A DNA stretch of 6,042 nt, from assembly GCA_017446645.1 (NCBI GenBank), contig JAFSQO010000478.1, forward strand, positions 1-6,042, in the 5' to 3' direction. The notes under the pieces were generated by a model. That model was not told the DNA's origin. It searched no databases and saw only the letters and a program-made list of their open reading frames with translations. Origin of the DNA: Synergistaceae bacterium (GTDB lineage: Bacteria > Synergistota > Synergistia > Synergistales > Aminobacteriaceae). The translations under genes and the position numbers were made by a program. Shown in pieces: positions 1 to 6,042 of this stretch; the first letter of the stretch is position 1; the number at the start of each line of letters is the position of its first letter.

Positions 1-104
1 ATCGTTATTATCGCTACCTTGAACACTTTACTCGTTTGTTCAAGCGTATGTCCCTCTTGACGATATTCTAATGTACGTTTTCTATATTTTTCATCGTAAC
101 TCAT
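1..104 (-). CDS. IS630-family transposase, N-terminal fragment (runs off left edge)
   Basis: Reading leftwards from the ATG at 104-102 gives 34 uninterrupted codons to the window edge, beginning MSYDEKYRKRTLEYRQEG and continuing through HTLEQTSKVFKV. This is the typical start of the IS630/Tc1-mariner transposases: a short basic lead, then a helix-turn-helix of the type 'EGHTLEETSKVFKVS' that binds the terminal inverted repeat. The catalytic DDE domain would lie outside the window, so I cannot tell whether the element is intact. No clear Shine-Dalgarno is seen; the upstream bases are A-rich. The gene is transcribed away from the rest of the window, and its 5' end abuts the remnant of a gene it appears to have interrupted. 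Family assignment rests on remembered family resemblance of this N-terminus. Confidence 0.8.
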   Translation of the reverse strand, partial: MSYDEKYRKRTLEYRQEGHTLEQTSKVFKVAIIT

Positions 105-141
105 TTTTTTATTTTACACTTTTTTAGGTGCGTTGACTATA
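105..141 (-). mobile_element. Probable terminal segment of the IS630 element
   Basis: Between the transposase ATG and the resumption of host coding sequence lies a short A/T-rich noncoding stretch. Read from outside inwards it starts TATAGTCAACGCACC. IS630-family elements insert at TA dinucleotides and duplicate them; a TA is present at 138-139 and another at 140-141. Codons that look like part of the interrupted gene resume immediately after this point. The other end of the element is not in the window, so the inverted repeat cannot be verified and the exact boundary is an inference. Confidence 0.4.
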
Positions 142-302
142 GTACTCTCGGCAGTGTGGTAGCTATTACTGGCAGCTTAATGGGCTTCGAGAGCGACTCC
201 CAGAAAAGACAAAAAGCTATTAAACGCGATACAGAAAAACTGGAGAATACTCTGGAAAGGTTGCGCAAAGATCTGCAATCTGGCAAAGTCAATCCTTTCT
301 GA
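141..302 (+). pseudogene. 3' remnant of a gene beheaded by the IS630 insertion
   Basis: One frame is open from the IS end to a TGA at 300-302 and reads as plausible protein. It has a Gly-rich hydrophobic stretch (STLGSVVAITGSLMGF, about 141-188), then a strongly charged helix ending in GKVNPF. Leucines at codons 240, 252, 261 and 273 are spaced 4-3-4, a coiled-coil heptad pattern. The upstream part of the gene is missing, replaced by the IS element, so this is most simply the C-terminus of a larger disrupted protein. An in-frame GTG (156) or ATG (180) could in principle start a 40-48 residue peptide, but neither has a clear ribosome binding site. The next gene starts 13 nt after the stop, which suggests one former operon. 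I do not recognise the family. Hydrophobic Gly-rich segment followed by charged tail is the same order as in the downstream protein. Confidence 0.55.
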
Positions 303-315
303 TAAATCTACTACT

Positions 316-3300
316 GTGAGATACTATAAAAGGGAACTTGAAGACGTTAGTAGAACCACGAGAGAGCTGTACGAAAAAGAGAACTCAAGCGAAGGGACGT
401 TATTATCAGAAATATATAATGCTGTGCTTGAAATTCTCCCTGCTTTCTGGAATTTTCTGAAAGAAAGTAATATCGTCAAAGATTCTGAAGTCCCATGCTT
501 AGATGAAAACTTTGTTTATGAGGCGAACTCACAGATTAAAAATTTGCTTGATATGAGCGAACAGGAAGCTCGAAATGTCTTTACTAGTCTTGTAGTGAAG
601 AGTCCCTTCAATCCTGACTTATACTTGAAATCCCTTGAACTTATGGGAAATTCAAACGGTGAACTTGATAAACTTGCAAATTATTTCGGCGTAACAGGTT
701 TAGAAAAAAAGCGGCAGGAACTTCTTGACGCATTCCTCAAGAAATCACGTGATAAGTTCAGAATTTCCCTTCAGGTTGCATCAGAAACCCGCAGAGGTTT
801 TATTGCATTAAGTCAGAAATACGGCTATTCCCTCACCAGGAGCGAAGGAATTATAAATTCATTCCTCGAAACTTGTTATCAACAAGACTCCAATGTAATT
901 TTTAACGGCTTACGTTCATCAATAAGATCTTCAGAGCATGAGGCAGCTTCGGCACTTGAAACGTTTATTAACTGGAGCGAAGTTTATGGACAAAGTAAAG
1001 ATAATGCCAAATCACGATTCATGAGTATGATAGCTTGGATCAGAGATGAAGACATAAAAATTATATTTCGCGAGATAAAACAAGACTTCAAAGGCACAAG
1101 CAGAGAAGAAGCACAGAAATCACAGAAAACTTTGTTATCACGCTCAGCAATTTATTTTTCCTCTCCTGAAGAGTGCAGGTATAACACCGCAATGCTGCTG
1201 TCTGATATGTGCAAAAGCGACCTTCAAAAAGTCTTTGAAGAATTACGTCCGCGCATTCTTATTTCTGCTCAGGAGGCAAAAAAGGCTCGTGAGGAGTTTG
1301 CTAACTGGGGTATACTTTACTTGCAGAGCCAAGAAGAAAATGAAAAATTTTTCCGTGAGAAACTCGCTTCAATCAGAGATGAAGACATAAAGATCATATT
1401 CGGTGAGATTAAACAAAACTTCAAAGGCACAAGCAGAGACGAAGCACAGAAAGCGCAAGAAAATTTATTATCACGCTCGGCAATTTATTTTGCTTCTCCG
1501 GAAGAGTGCAGTAATAAAATCAATGCAATGCTTTCTGATATGTGCAACAGTGACCTCCAGAAACTCTTTGAGGATATTCATTCGCGCATTCTTATTTCTG
1601 CTCAGGAGGCAAAAAAGGCTCGTGATGAGTTCGCTAACAGGGGCACACTTTACTTGCAGGATCATGAAGAAAATGAAAAAGTTTTCCGTGAAAAGCTCGC
1701 TTCAATCAGAGATGAAGACATAAAAATTATATTCGGTGAGATTAAGCAGGGCTTCAAAGGCACAAGCAGAGACGAAGCACAGAAAGCGCAAGAAAATTTA
1801 TTATCACGCTCGGCGATTTATTTTGCTTCTCCTGAAGAGTGCAGGGACAAAATCAATGCAACGCTTTCTGATATGTGCAATAGTGACCTTCAAAAAGTTT
1901 TTGAGAATCTGCATCCGCGCATTCGTTCGTCTGCTCAGGAGGCAAAAAAGGCTCGTGATGAGTTCGCTAACTGGGGTACACTTTACTTGCAGGATCATGA
2001 AGAAAATGAAAAATTTTTCCGTGAAAAGCTCGCTTCAGTAAAAGACGAAGACATAAGAATCATATTTGATGAGATAAAGCCGAATTTCTTTACAGCCGAT
2101 ATAAACGACTCAAATAAAGCTCGTAAAGATTTTATCTCACGGACAAGTATTTATTTTACGGATACTTCAGAGATTGAAGGACTGCTGGATAAATTTATTG
2201 ATGACGCGCGCAAAAGGTATTCCCGTTTTGTCTTTGGCAGCATACAAAGTAAATTCAAAGTCTCTCCCGAATCCGCAAAACAGGCAGCACAGGAGTTTGC
2301 GAACAGGACAAAATATTATTATCGTTCTCAAACTGAACGCGCCCAGATTCTCAGATCATATCTTGACGAGATAAAGACTTCGCAGCTTAAGAGTATATTT
2401 GAAACCACGATTAAGCCTCTTCTTGATAAATCTGCTTTCGAGGCACCTAAAGATTCTAAGCCAGCGGAAATTAACAAGCTGGAGCTGTTGAGTAACTGGA
2501 AAAATTCAATACTCAAGGAACACGAAAACTTTATTCAGAGAGCATTAATATTCTGCATGACCCCAGAAGCATGTGAAGAAAGCCTGGAGAAATTAATCGA
2601 AAAAGCCAGAAAAATGAAAATCACTGGTATATTCGATGTCCTTAAAGAATATTTTGCCTCAAAAGATAAATCGACAGCACAAAAGGCCGCTGAAGAATTC
2701 ACATCAGTGTGCATTGCCTTGGGTTACAGTCCCGAAAAGAGCCAGGCTACTTTTGAGAAATTCATCAAAGCTCAGTCAGAAAGTGCAAAAAATTCGAAAA
2801 GCTGGGGAAAGTTTCTGGGGCTTGCTGCCGGAGGTCTTGTTCTTGCAGGTTTTGCTGTACCTGCTGCAATTGCCGGAGGGATAGGCGGACTTGCATATCT
2901 GGCTGGACATAAGGATAAAAAGCAAGCAGACAAGATCAGCGCAAATTTAGGTACTTCATCATCAGAATCACCAGAAAAGCCAGAGTCAGAAAAAATAATC
3001 AGCATAGAGAAGGCTGCCCCAAAGAGCATAGAAGCTCCTGCGGTACAAGAAGAAAAAATTGCACTGCCGGCAAAGACTGAATCTCCGTCTCCAAAGCCTG
3101 CAAAAATTACTTTGAACGAATTGCTGGCGAAGGGGTTTGACTGTCTCAAATCAGCTAAATTCGATGAAGCAGGTAAAATCTTCGACAGGGTATTAGCCAG
3201 AAATCCCAAAAGCTATAATGCCAATATGGGGAAATTAATGGCTTCACGTCATGTAAAAGATATTAACGAATTAGTCCGGAGCAATTCAAAATTTCCTGTC

Positions 3301-3402
3301 TCTCTCGTAAATGAAGAACTCTTCAAGACAGCCCTTGAAAACTCATCACAAAAACAGCGTGAAATCCTTGAGAAAATTATCAAAGCATTAAACAGGAAAT
3401 AA
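316..3402 (+). CDS. Large helical-repeat protein with Gly-rich membrane hairpin and C-terminal TPR-like domain, function unknown
   Basis: This 1028-residue protein belongs to no family I can name. Visible order: a charged helical N-terminus (1-75); a TPR-like helical module (about 80-149) containing NPDLYLKSLELMG and GELDKLANYFGV; about twelve 55/56-residue helical repeats (150-826); a Gly/Ala-rich hydrophobic stretch (833-863) with AVPAA in its middle, suggesting a re-entrant or double-pass hairpin; a Ser/Pro/Glu/Lys-rich linker (about 867-930); and a TPR-like pair of helices (about 936-975) with a short helical tail. There is no N-terminal signal peptide, so the repeats are probably cytoplasmic and tethered to the inner membrane near the C-terminus. 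The start is uncertain: GTG at 316 is the first credible start in the open frame but has no clear Shine-Dalgarno, so translation may be coupled to the beheaded gene ending at 302. Base composition is visibly more AT-rich than aspS, suggesting accessory or acquired DNA. A scaffold or protein-binding solenoid role is inference only. Confidence 0.85.
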   Translation: MRYYKRELEDVSRTTRELYEKENSSEGTLLSEIYNAVLEILPAFWNFLKESNIVKDSEVPCLDENFVYEANSQIKNLLDMSEQEARNVFTSLVVKSPFNPDLYLKSLELMGNSNGELDKLANYFGVTGLEKKRQELLDAFLKKSRDKFRISLQVASETRRGFIALSQKYGYSLTRSEGIINSFLETCYQQDSNVIFNGLRSSIRSSEHEAASALETFINWSEVYGQSKDNAKSRFMSMIAWIRDEDIKIIFREIKQDFKGTSREEAQKSQKTLLSRSAIYFSSPEECRYNTAMLLSDMCKSDLQKVFEELRPRILISAQEAKKAREEFANWGILYLQSQEENEKFFREKLASIRDEDIKIIFGEIKQNFKGTSRDEAQKAQENLLSRSAIYFASPEECSNKINAMLSDMCNSDLQKLFEDIHSRILISAQEAKKARDEFANRGTLYLQDHEENEKVFREKLASIRDEDIKIIFGEIKQGFKGTSRDEAQKAQENLLSRSAIYFASPEECRDKINATLSDMCNSDLQKVFENLHPRIRSSAQEAKKARDEFANWGTLYLQDHEENEKFFREKLASVKDEDIRIIFDEIKPNFFTADINDSNKARKDFISRTSIYFTDTSEIEGLLDKFIDDARKRYSRFVFGSIQSKFKVSPESAKQAAQEFANRTKYYYRSQTERAQILRSYLDEIKTSQLKSIFETTIKPLLDKSAFEAPKDSKPAEINKLELLSNWKNSILKEHENFIQRALIFCMTPEACEESLEKLIEKARKMKITGIFDVLKEYFASKDKSTAQKAAEEFTSVCIALGYSPEKSQATFEKFIKAQSESAKNSKSWGKFLGLAAGGLVLAGFAVPAAIAGGIGGLAYLAGHKDKKQADKISANLGTSSSESPEKPESEKIISIEKAAPKSIEAPAVQEEKIALPAKTESPSPKPAKITLNELLAKGFDCLKSAKFDEAGKIFDRVLARNPKSYNANMGKLMASRHVKDINELVRSNSKFPVSLVNEELFKTALENSSQKQREILEKIIKALNRK
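763..2793 (+). repeat. Array of about twelve 55/56-residue helical protein repeats
   Basis: Aligning the protein by eye gives units at residues 150-204, 205-259, 260-315, 316-370, 371-426, 427-481, 482-537, 538-592, 593-648, 649-703, 704-781 (with an insertion of about 22 residues) and 782-826 (incomplete). Shared pattern: a Ser/Thr-rich cap, A-x-x-A-x-x-(E)F or -x-L-L, N/S-R, an aromatic Y, a S-P/Q-E-E turn, then L-x-x-x-(R/C)-x-x-D-(L/I)-(K/Q)-x-(I/V)-F-x-x-(I/L). Two types alternate in the centre. Type A is 56 residues (SRSAIYF, DMCxSDLQK). Type B is 55 residues (EFANxGxLYLQ, DEDIKIIF). Outer units have diverged and the central ones are nearly alike. Two or three helices per unit are likely, giving an extended alpha-solenoid or spectrin-like rod. 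No match to a named repeat family is claimed. Confidence 0.8.
1093..2091 (+). repeat. Three tandem 333-bp DNA repeats (A+B higher-order unit)
   Basis: Copies lie at 1093-1425, 1426-1758 and 1759-2091, each encoding one A (56) plus one B (55) unit, 111 residues in total. Anchor words recur at exactly 333-bp spacing, for example AAAGGCACAAGCAGAG at 1090, 1423 and 1756. By hand count, copies 2 and 3 share 93 of 111 residues and copies 1 and 2 share 86 of 111. Long stretches are base-identical, such as the segment encoding SAQEAKKAR in copies 1 and 2. This indicates recent duplication or homogenisation on top of an older single-unit repeat. The period is a multiple of three, so copy-number change would keep the reading frame. 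Confidence 0.9.
2812..2904 (+). other. Gly/Ala-rich hydrophobic segment (putative membrane hairpin) within the repeat protein
   Basis: Residues 833-863 hold 31 consecutive uncharged, mostly hydrophobic residues. There are small-residue patterns (AAGG, AGG, GGIGG) and a proline at 849 that could form the turn of a hairpin. It is bounded by W830 and K832 on one side and a HKDKK cluster on the other, which suits interfacial anchoring. Gly-zipper segments of this kind are known to insert into membranes or self-associate; whether this one does is inferred. Confidence 0.6.
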
Positions 3403-3445
3403 AAATTTTCCCCTGAATGACTTACTCACACAGGGGGATTTTATT
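3402..3445. terminator. Bidirectional intrinsic terminator between convergent genes
   Basis: CCCCTG (3410-3415) pairs with CAGGGG (3431-3436), and the flanking AAAAT (3402-3406) can pair with ATTTT (3438-3442) past a small bulge. A TGA/TCA pair may extend the stem inwards. On the + strand the stem is followed by a moderately T-rich tract. On the - strand it is followed by a better one (AAAATTTTTATTT). It starts at the stop codon of the repeat gene and ends just before the aspS stop at 3449, so it can serve both converging transcripts. Confidence 0.75.
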
Positions 3446-3448
3446 CAT

Positions 3449-5260
3449 TTACTCGTCCTTAATTACTTTAATCGCAAGTTCGTCGAGCCTCTCATCTTCG
3501 ACAACATCAGGAGCACCGCTCATTAAGCACTGGGCCTTCTGGGTCTTCGGGAACGCCATAACGTCACGAATAGAATTGCCCTCACAAAGCAGCATGACAA
3601 GCCTGTCAACTCCCAAAGCAAGCCCGCCGTGAGGAGGAGTCCCATAAGAAAGGGCATCAAGGAAGAAACCGAATCTTCTCTTTGCATCTTCAGGAGTAAT
3701 TCCCAGGGCCTTGAACAATCTCGCCTGAACTTCGGGGTCATGAATCCTGATTGAACCTCCGCCGACTTCATTGCCGTTAAGAACGCAGTCATATGCTCGT
3801 GCCAATGCGTGCTCAGGGTCTTCGTCAAATGCCGTGTCATTGTCAAGAGCAGGTGAAGTGAAGGGGTGGTGCATTGCGACCCAGCGTTTTTCGTCAGTGC
3901 TCCACTCGAATAACGGGAAGCGGGTAACCCATAAGAATTTCCAGTTATCGGGCGAATTGTCGAATAAATCCTCACGTGCCCGGCCAAGCTCAAGCCTCAG
4001 AGTTCCCAGAATTTCGCAAGCCTTGCCCCTTGACTCGTTGGCTACTATGAATAATGCGTCATCAGGTTCCATCTTGCCAAGCTCGCGGACCTTGTCGACC
4101 TCTTCAGGCTTCAGGAACTTAATCAACGGTCCCTTCAAACCGCCGTCTTTGTAAAGGAAGTTAGCAAGCCCTGAAGTTCCCAGCTTGATTGCCCGTGCTT
4201 CGAGGTCAACGATTTCTTTACGTGACATTGCTGCTCCTCCGGGAAGTCTTAAGCCCCTGACAACTCCGCCGGCTTCGAGAATCTTCTTGAACGGTTCAAA
4301 GCCCGAATTTCTGAAAGCGTCTGCCAGATCGCATAATTCTAATTTGACGCGCAAATCCGGCTTATCGCTGCCGTATCTGTCCATTGCCTCCCAGTAAGGC
4401 ATCCTGATGAACGGTGTAGGAATGTCGACTCCTCGAATTTCTTTGAACAAGCCCTTCATGTAGCCTTCGATCAAGTCCATTATGTCATCTTCGACAATGT
4501 AGCTCATCTCGATATCTACCTGGGTGAATTCAGGTTGTCTGTCAGCCCGTAAATCTTCGTCCCTGAAGCATCGTGCTATCTGATAATACCTGTCAAAGCC
4601 GGAGATCATTAATATCTGCTTGAATAATTGCGGTGATTGAGGCAGAGCATAGAAGCAGCCCTGATTGACTCTTGAAGGTACTAGGTAATCTCTTGCACCT
4701 TCCGGAGTAGCTTTAGTGAGCATAGGGGTTTCGAGTTCGACAAAATCACGTTCACCCAAATATTTGCGTGTGAATGCGTTAATCTTTGAACGGGTTCGCA
4801 AATTCTTCTGCATCTTATCGCGTCTCATATCGAGATAACGGTATTTCAGCCTGATATTCTCGTCAACGTTGTCGGTCTCATCGCCAATCTCAAACGGGAT
4901 AGGTTTTGCCTTGGACATCACAAGAAAGTCTCTTACAACTATCTCGATATTGCCGGTCTTGAGTTCAGGGTTCTCTGTGCCTTCGGGTCTAATTCGCATT
5001 TTGCCCTTGACTGCGACACAGTACTCATTTCTTAAGGAAGCTGCTGCCTCGTGAATCTCTTCCGGAGTCTCTGGTAATGACGGGTCAAAAACTACCTGAA
5101 TGGGTCCCGTCCAGTCCCATATTTCAACGAAGATTATTCCGCCGAGGTCTCTTCTTGCTCGTACCCAGCCGTTTGCCCGGACTTCCTGTCCTGCGTCTGA
5201 CTCTGTGAAAGTCCCGCAAAGTTTTGTCCTCTGCCAGGTCTTGTCAAATATTCTTGCCAT
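3449..5260 (-). CDS. aspS: Aspartyl-tRNA synthetase
   Basis: This 603-residue class IIb synthetase attaches aspartate to tRNA(Asp) in the cytoplasm, using ATP. It is full length for the bacterial type (about 590). The N-terminal OB-fold anticodon-binding domain includes [10 protein letters not shown] (31-40) and [10 protein letters not shown] (138-147). Motif 1 is around 169-189 (FVELETPML), followed by [13 protein letters not shown]. Motif 2 is around 229-247, with FRDEDLR and [15 protein letters not shown] (208-215) is the aspartate-site loop. The bacterial GAD insertion spans roughly 290-430. MHHPFTSP (463-470), [12 protein letters not shown] (496-507) and motif 3 GLALGVDRL (546-554) complete the active site. 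Leu39, in RRDLG, aligns with E. coli Leu30, the residue associated with discriminating AspRS; non-discriminating enzymes usually have His there. The ATG at 5260 matches the family start. All key motifs are intact. It converges on the repeat gene and follows the radical SAM gene by 82 bp, with its own likely promoter. Confidence 0.98.
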   Translation of the reverse strand: MARIFDKTWQRTKLCGTFTESDAGQEVRANGWVRARRDLGGIIFVEIWDWTGPIQVVFDPSLPETPEEIHEAAASLRNEYCVAVKGKMRIRPEGTENPELKTGNIEIVVRDFLVMSKAKPIPFEIGDETDNVDENIRLKYRYLDMRRDKMQKNLRTRSKINAFTRKYLGERDFVELETPMLTKATPEGARDYLVPSRVNQGCFYALPQSPQLFKQILMISGFDRYYQIARCFRDEDLRADRQPEFTQVDIEMSYIVEDDIMDLIEGYMKGLFKEIRGVDIPTPFIRMPYWEAMDRYGSDKPDLRVKLELCDLADAFRNSGFEPFKKILEAGGVVRGLRLPGGAAMSRKEIVDLEARAIKLGTSGLANFLYKDGGLKGPLIKFLKPEEVDKVRELGKMEPDDALFIVANESRGKACEILGTLRLELGRAREDLFDNSPDNWKFLWVTRFPLFEWSTDEKRWVAMHHPFTSPALDNDTAFDEDPEHALARAYDCVLNGNEVGGGSIRIHDPEVQARLFKALGITPEDAKRRFGFFLDALSYGTPPHGGLALGVDRLVMLLCEGNSIRDVMAFPKTQKAQCLMSGAPDVVEDERLDELAIKVIKDE

Positions 5261-5275
5261 TTAAAAATTTTTCGT

Positions 5276-5281
5276 TCCTTT
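5276..5281 (-). promoter_or_regulatory. Distant Shine-Dalgarno of aspS
   Basis: On the minus strand AAAGGA is the only purine-rich ribosome binding candidate before the aspS ATG. It ends 15 nt upstream of the start, longer than the usual 5-10 nt, and the intervening sequence is A/T-rich (GAAAAATTTTTAA). No alternative start closer to it fits the family N-terminus. Confidence 0.5.
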
Positions 5282-5309
5282 CGTTAAAAACTCTCTTTTT
5301 GACTCGCAT

Positions 5310-5335
5310 ATTATAACGTTTTTCAAAGTTTGCAA
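5310..5335 (-). promoter_or_regulatory. Likely sigma-70 type promoter of aspS
   Basis: The minus strand has a perfect -10 box, TATAAT, at 5315-5310. Its expected transcription start near 5303 gives a leader of about 43 nt before the aspS ATG, too short for a T-box. The best -35-like word is TTGCAA (5335-5330) but only 14 nt upstream of the -10; at 17 nt spacing the hexamer is ATCTTG, a poor match. The promoter therefore rests mainly on the -10 and its position in the only intergenic gap ahead of aspS. Confidence 0.6.
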
Positions 5336-5342
5336 GATTTTT

Positions 5343-6042
5343 TTAATTACACAAAACTATTTCCGGGCAGATCGGACAGCCTCCCATGCATAACTCGCGT
5401 TTCTCGCAGTCAGGACATGCAGTTCGTAATCTGTTCCTGAAATCCTCGAATATTTCGCTGTCCCACGCCTCTTTGATAGTGTTGCTTCTTAGGTCAACTG
5501 ACCATCTGCGCTGCTGATTGTCGAAGCTGCAAGGCAGCATTTTCATGTCGGGAGTTATGTACGCAGACCATCTCGCGCCCTCGCAGGTATCGAGACTATC
5601 TGCGTCAATTAGCCCTAAATTATTTACCAGAGCCGGAACTGTGCATGAGTCAAAGCCGATTTTGTATTTGAAAGTCTGAGTTGTTACGAGAGTTACGAAT
5701 TCTTTGATGTCATCTACTGCAAGCACATTCTCATGAGTTCCCAAACCTACAGGCTTGTGCAGTAAAAAGACAACGGCATTGACACCGTCAGGGAAGCCCT
5801 CTTGACTAACGAGACGAAATGCCTCATTTATGCTTCTTTTGCTCAAGACAAAATGAATGTTCGTCTTGACTCCTGCTTTCAAGAATCTCTCCAAGGCCCG
5901 TAAAGTATAATCACTTCTGTACCAGCTGACCGCTACTGCCCCGCAATACTCGTGAGTTAAGGCCGCTGTCTCATCTGTAACACCAAGTCCTGAAGTCGTG
6001 TAATTTGGAACGATTTTGTTTTCCCTGCATATTTGCAGAATC
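5343..6042 (-). CDS. Radical SAM/SPASM domain protein, C-terminal part (runs off right edge)
   Basis: The frame is open from the window edge (6041) to a TAA at 5345-5343, giving 232 residues of a longer protein. The N-terminal CxxxCxxC that would hold the radical SAM cluster lies outside the window. Visible residues fit the later TIM-barrel strands (VPNYTTSGLG 11-20, GAVAVSWYR 34-42, VKTNIHFVL 58-66, VFLLHKPVGLG 91-101), then a SPASM domain for auxiliary iron-sulfur clusters. Its cysteines are C153, C171, C209-x2-C212-x5-C218-x3-C222, C225 and C231. The CEGARWSAYITPDMKMLPCSF block is typical of a radical SAM/SPASM group widespread in gut anaerobes whose substrate is, to my knowledge, unassigned. 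SPASM enzymes often modify peptides or proteins, but no precursor peptide gene is visible here. It lies upstream of aspS in the same direction without a clear terminator between, so some read-through into aspS is possible. Confidence 0.85.
   Translation of the reverse strand, partial: ILQICRENKIVPNYTTSGLGVTDETAALTHEYCGAVAVSWYRSDYTLRALERFLKAGVKTNIHFVLSKRSINEAFRLVSQEGFPDGVNAVVFLLHKPVGLGTHENVLAVDDIKEFVTLVTTQTFKYKIGFDSCTVPALVNNLGLIDADSLDTCEGARWSAYITPDMKMLPCSFDNQQRRWSVDLRSNTIKEAWDSEIFEDFRNRLRTACPDCEKRELCMGGCPICPEIVLCN

Noticed and set aside
181..315. Extension of the repeat gene upstream in its own frame to 181
   Set aside because: The frame is open but the product is not protein-like and has no credible start. 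The same stretch is better explained by the beheaded gene in another frame.
1403..2041. Pairs of overlapping open frames on both strands inside the repeat region, spaced 333 bp apart
   Set aside because: They recur only because the underlying DNA is repeated. Their products look like frame shadows (basic, irregular), and the main frame across the region is continuous and clearly coding.
1090..2091. CRISPR-like regular repeats
   Set aside because: The 333-bp period with no unique short spacers, inside one uninterrupted reading frame, is a protein repeat, not a CRISPR array.
2772..3209. 145-codon open frame on the minus strand opposite the hydrophobic and linker part of the repeat gene
   Set aside because: It is antisense to strong coding sequence, has low-complexity Ala/Ser/Phe composition, and has no recognisable domain or convincing start signal.
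5261..5342. T-box or other riboswitch leader for aspS
   Set aside because: The gap is 82 bp, A/T-rich, without room for a T-box or any visible conserved stem. A simple promoter explains it.
5343..5894. Taking the TTG at 5894 as the start of the radical SAM protein
   Set aside because: Coding in the same frame continues to the window edge with family-typical sequence (NYTTSGLG, GAVAVSWYR), so the TTG is an internal leucine.

Overview
This window looks like a chromosomal piece of an anaerobic, probably gut-associated bacterium. The aspartyl-tRNA synthetase is plainly bacterial, and the radical SAM/SPASM enzyme is of a type common in gut anaerobes. Some aspects of the AspRS and the IS630-type transposase start suggest Synergistota, but that is a weak impression that only a database search could confirm.

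Left edge (1-302): the first 34 codons of an IS630-family transposase are read leftwards out of the window (104 to 1). Next to it lie the probable terminal segment of the element and then the 3' end of a rightward gene. That gene seems to have been beheaded by the insertion. What remains encodes a Gly-rich hydrophobic stretch, a charged leucine-heptad helix and a natural stop at 300-302.

Centre (316-3402, + strand): a 1028-residue protein that I cannot assign to a named family. About two thirds of it is an array of roughly twelve 55/56-residue helical repeats of two alternating types (A and B). Three central A+B pairs are still highly similar at DNA level, with a period of exactly 333 bp. After the array come a Gly/Ala-rich hydrophobic hairpin, a Pro/Ser/Lys/Glu-rich linker and a TPR-like C-terminus. 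It is visibly more AT-rich than the housekeeping genes to its right and starts 13 nt after the beheaded gene, so the two probably formed one accessory operon. This is the most novel part of the window.

Right half (3449-6042, - strand): aspS, encoding a full-length AspRS, converges on the repeat gene. A hairpin flanked by A/T tracts in the 46-bp gap probably terminates both. An 82-bp gap upstream of aspS holds a perfect TATAAT and a distantly placed Shine-Dalgarno. Beyond it is the C-terminal part of a radical SAM/SPASM protein that runs off the right edge. The right half is ordinary conserved chromosome; the left half is accessory, mobile-element-disturbed DNA.
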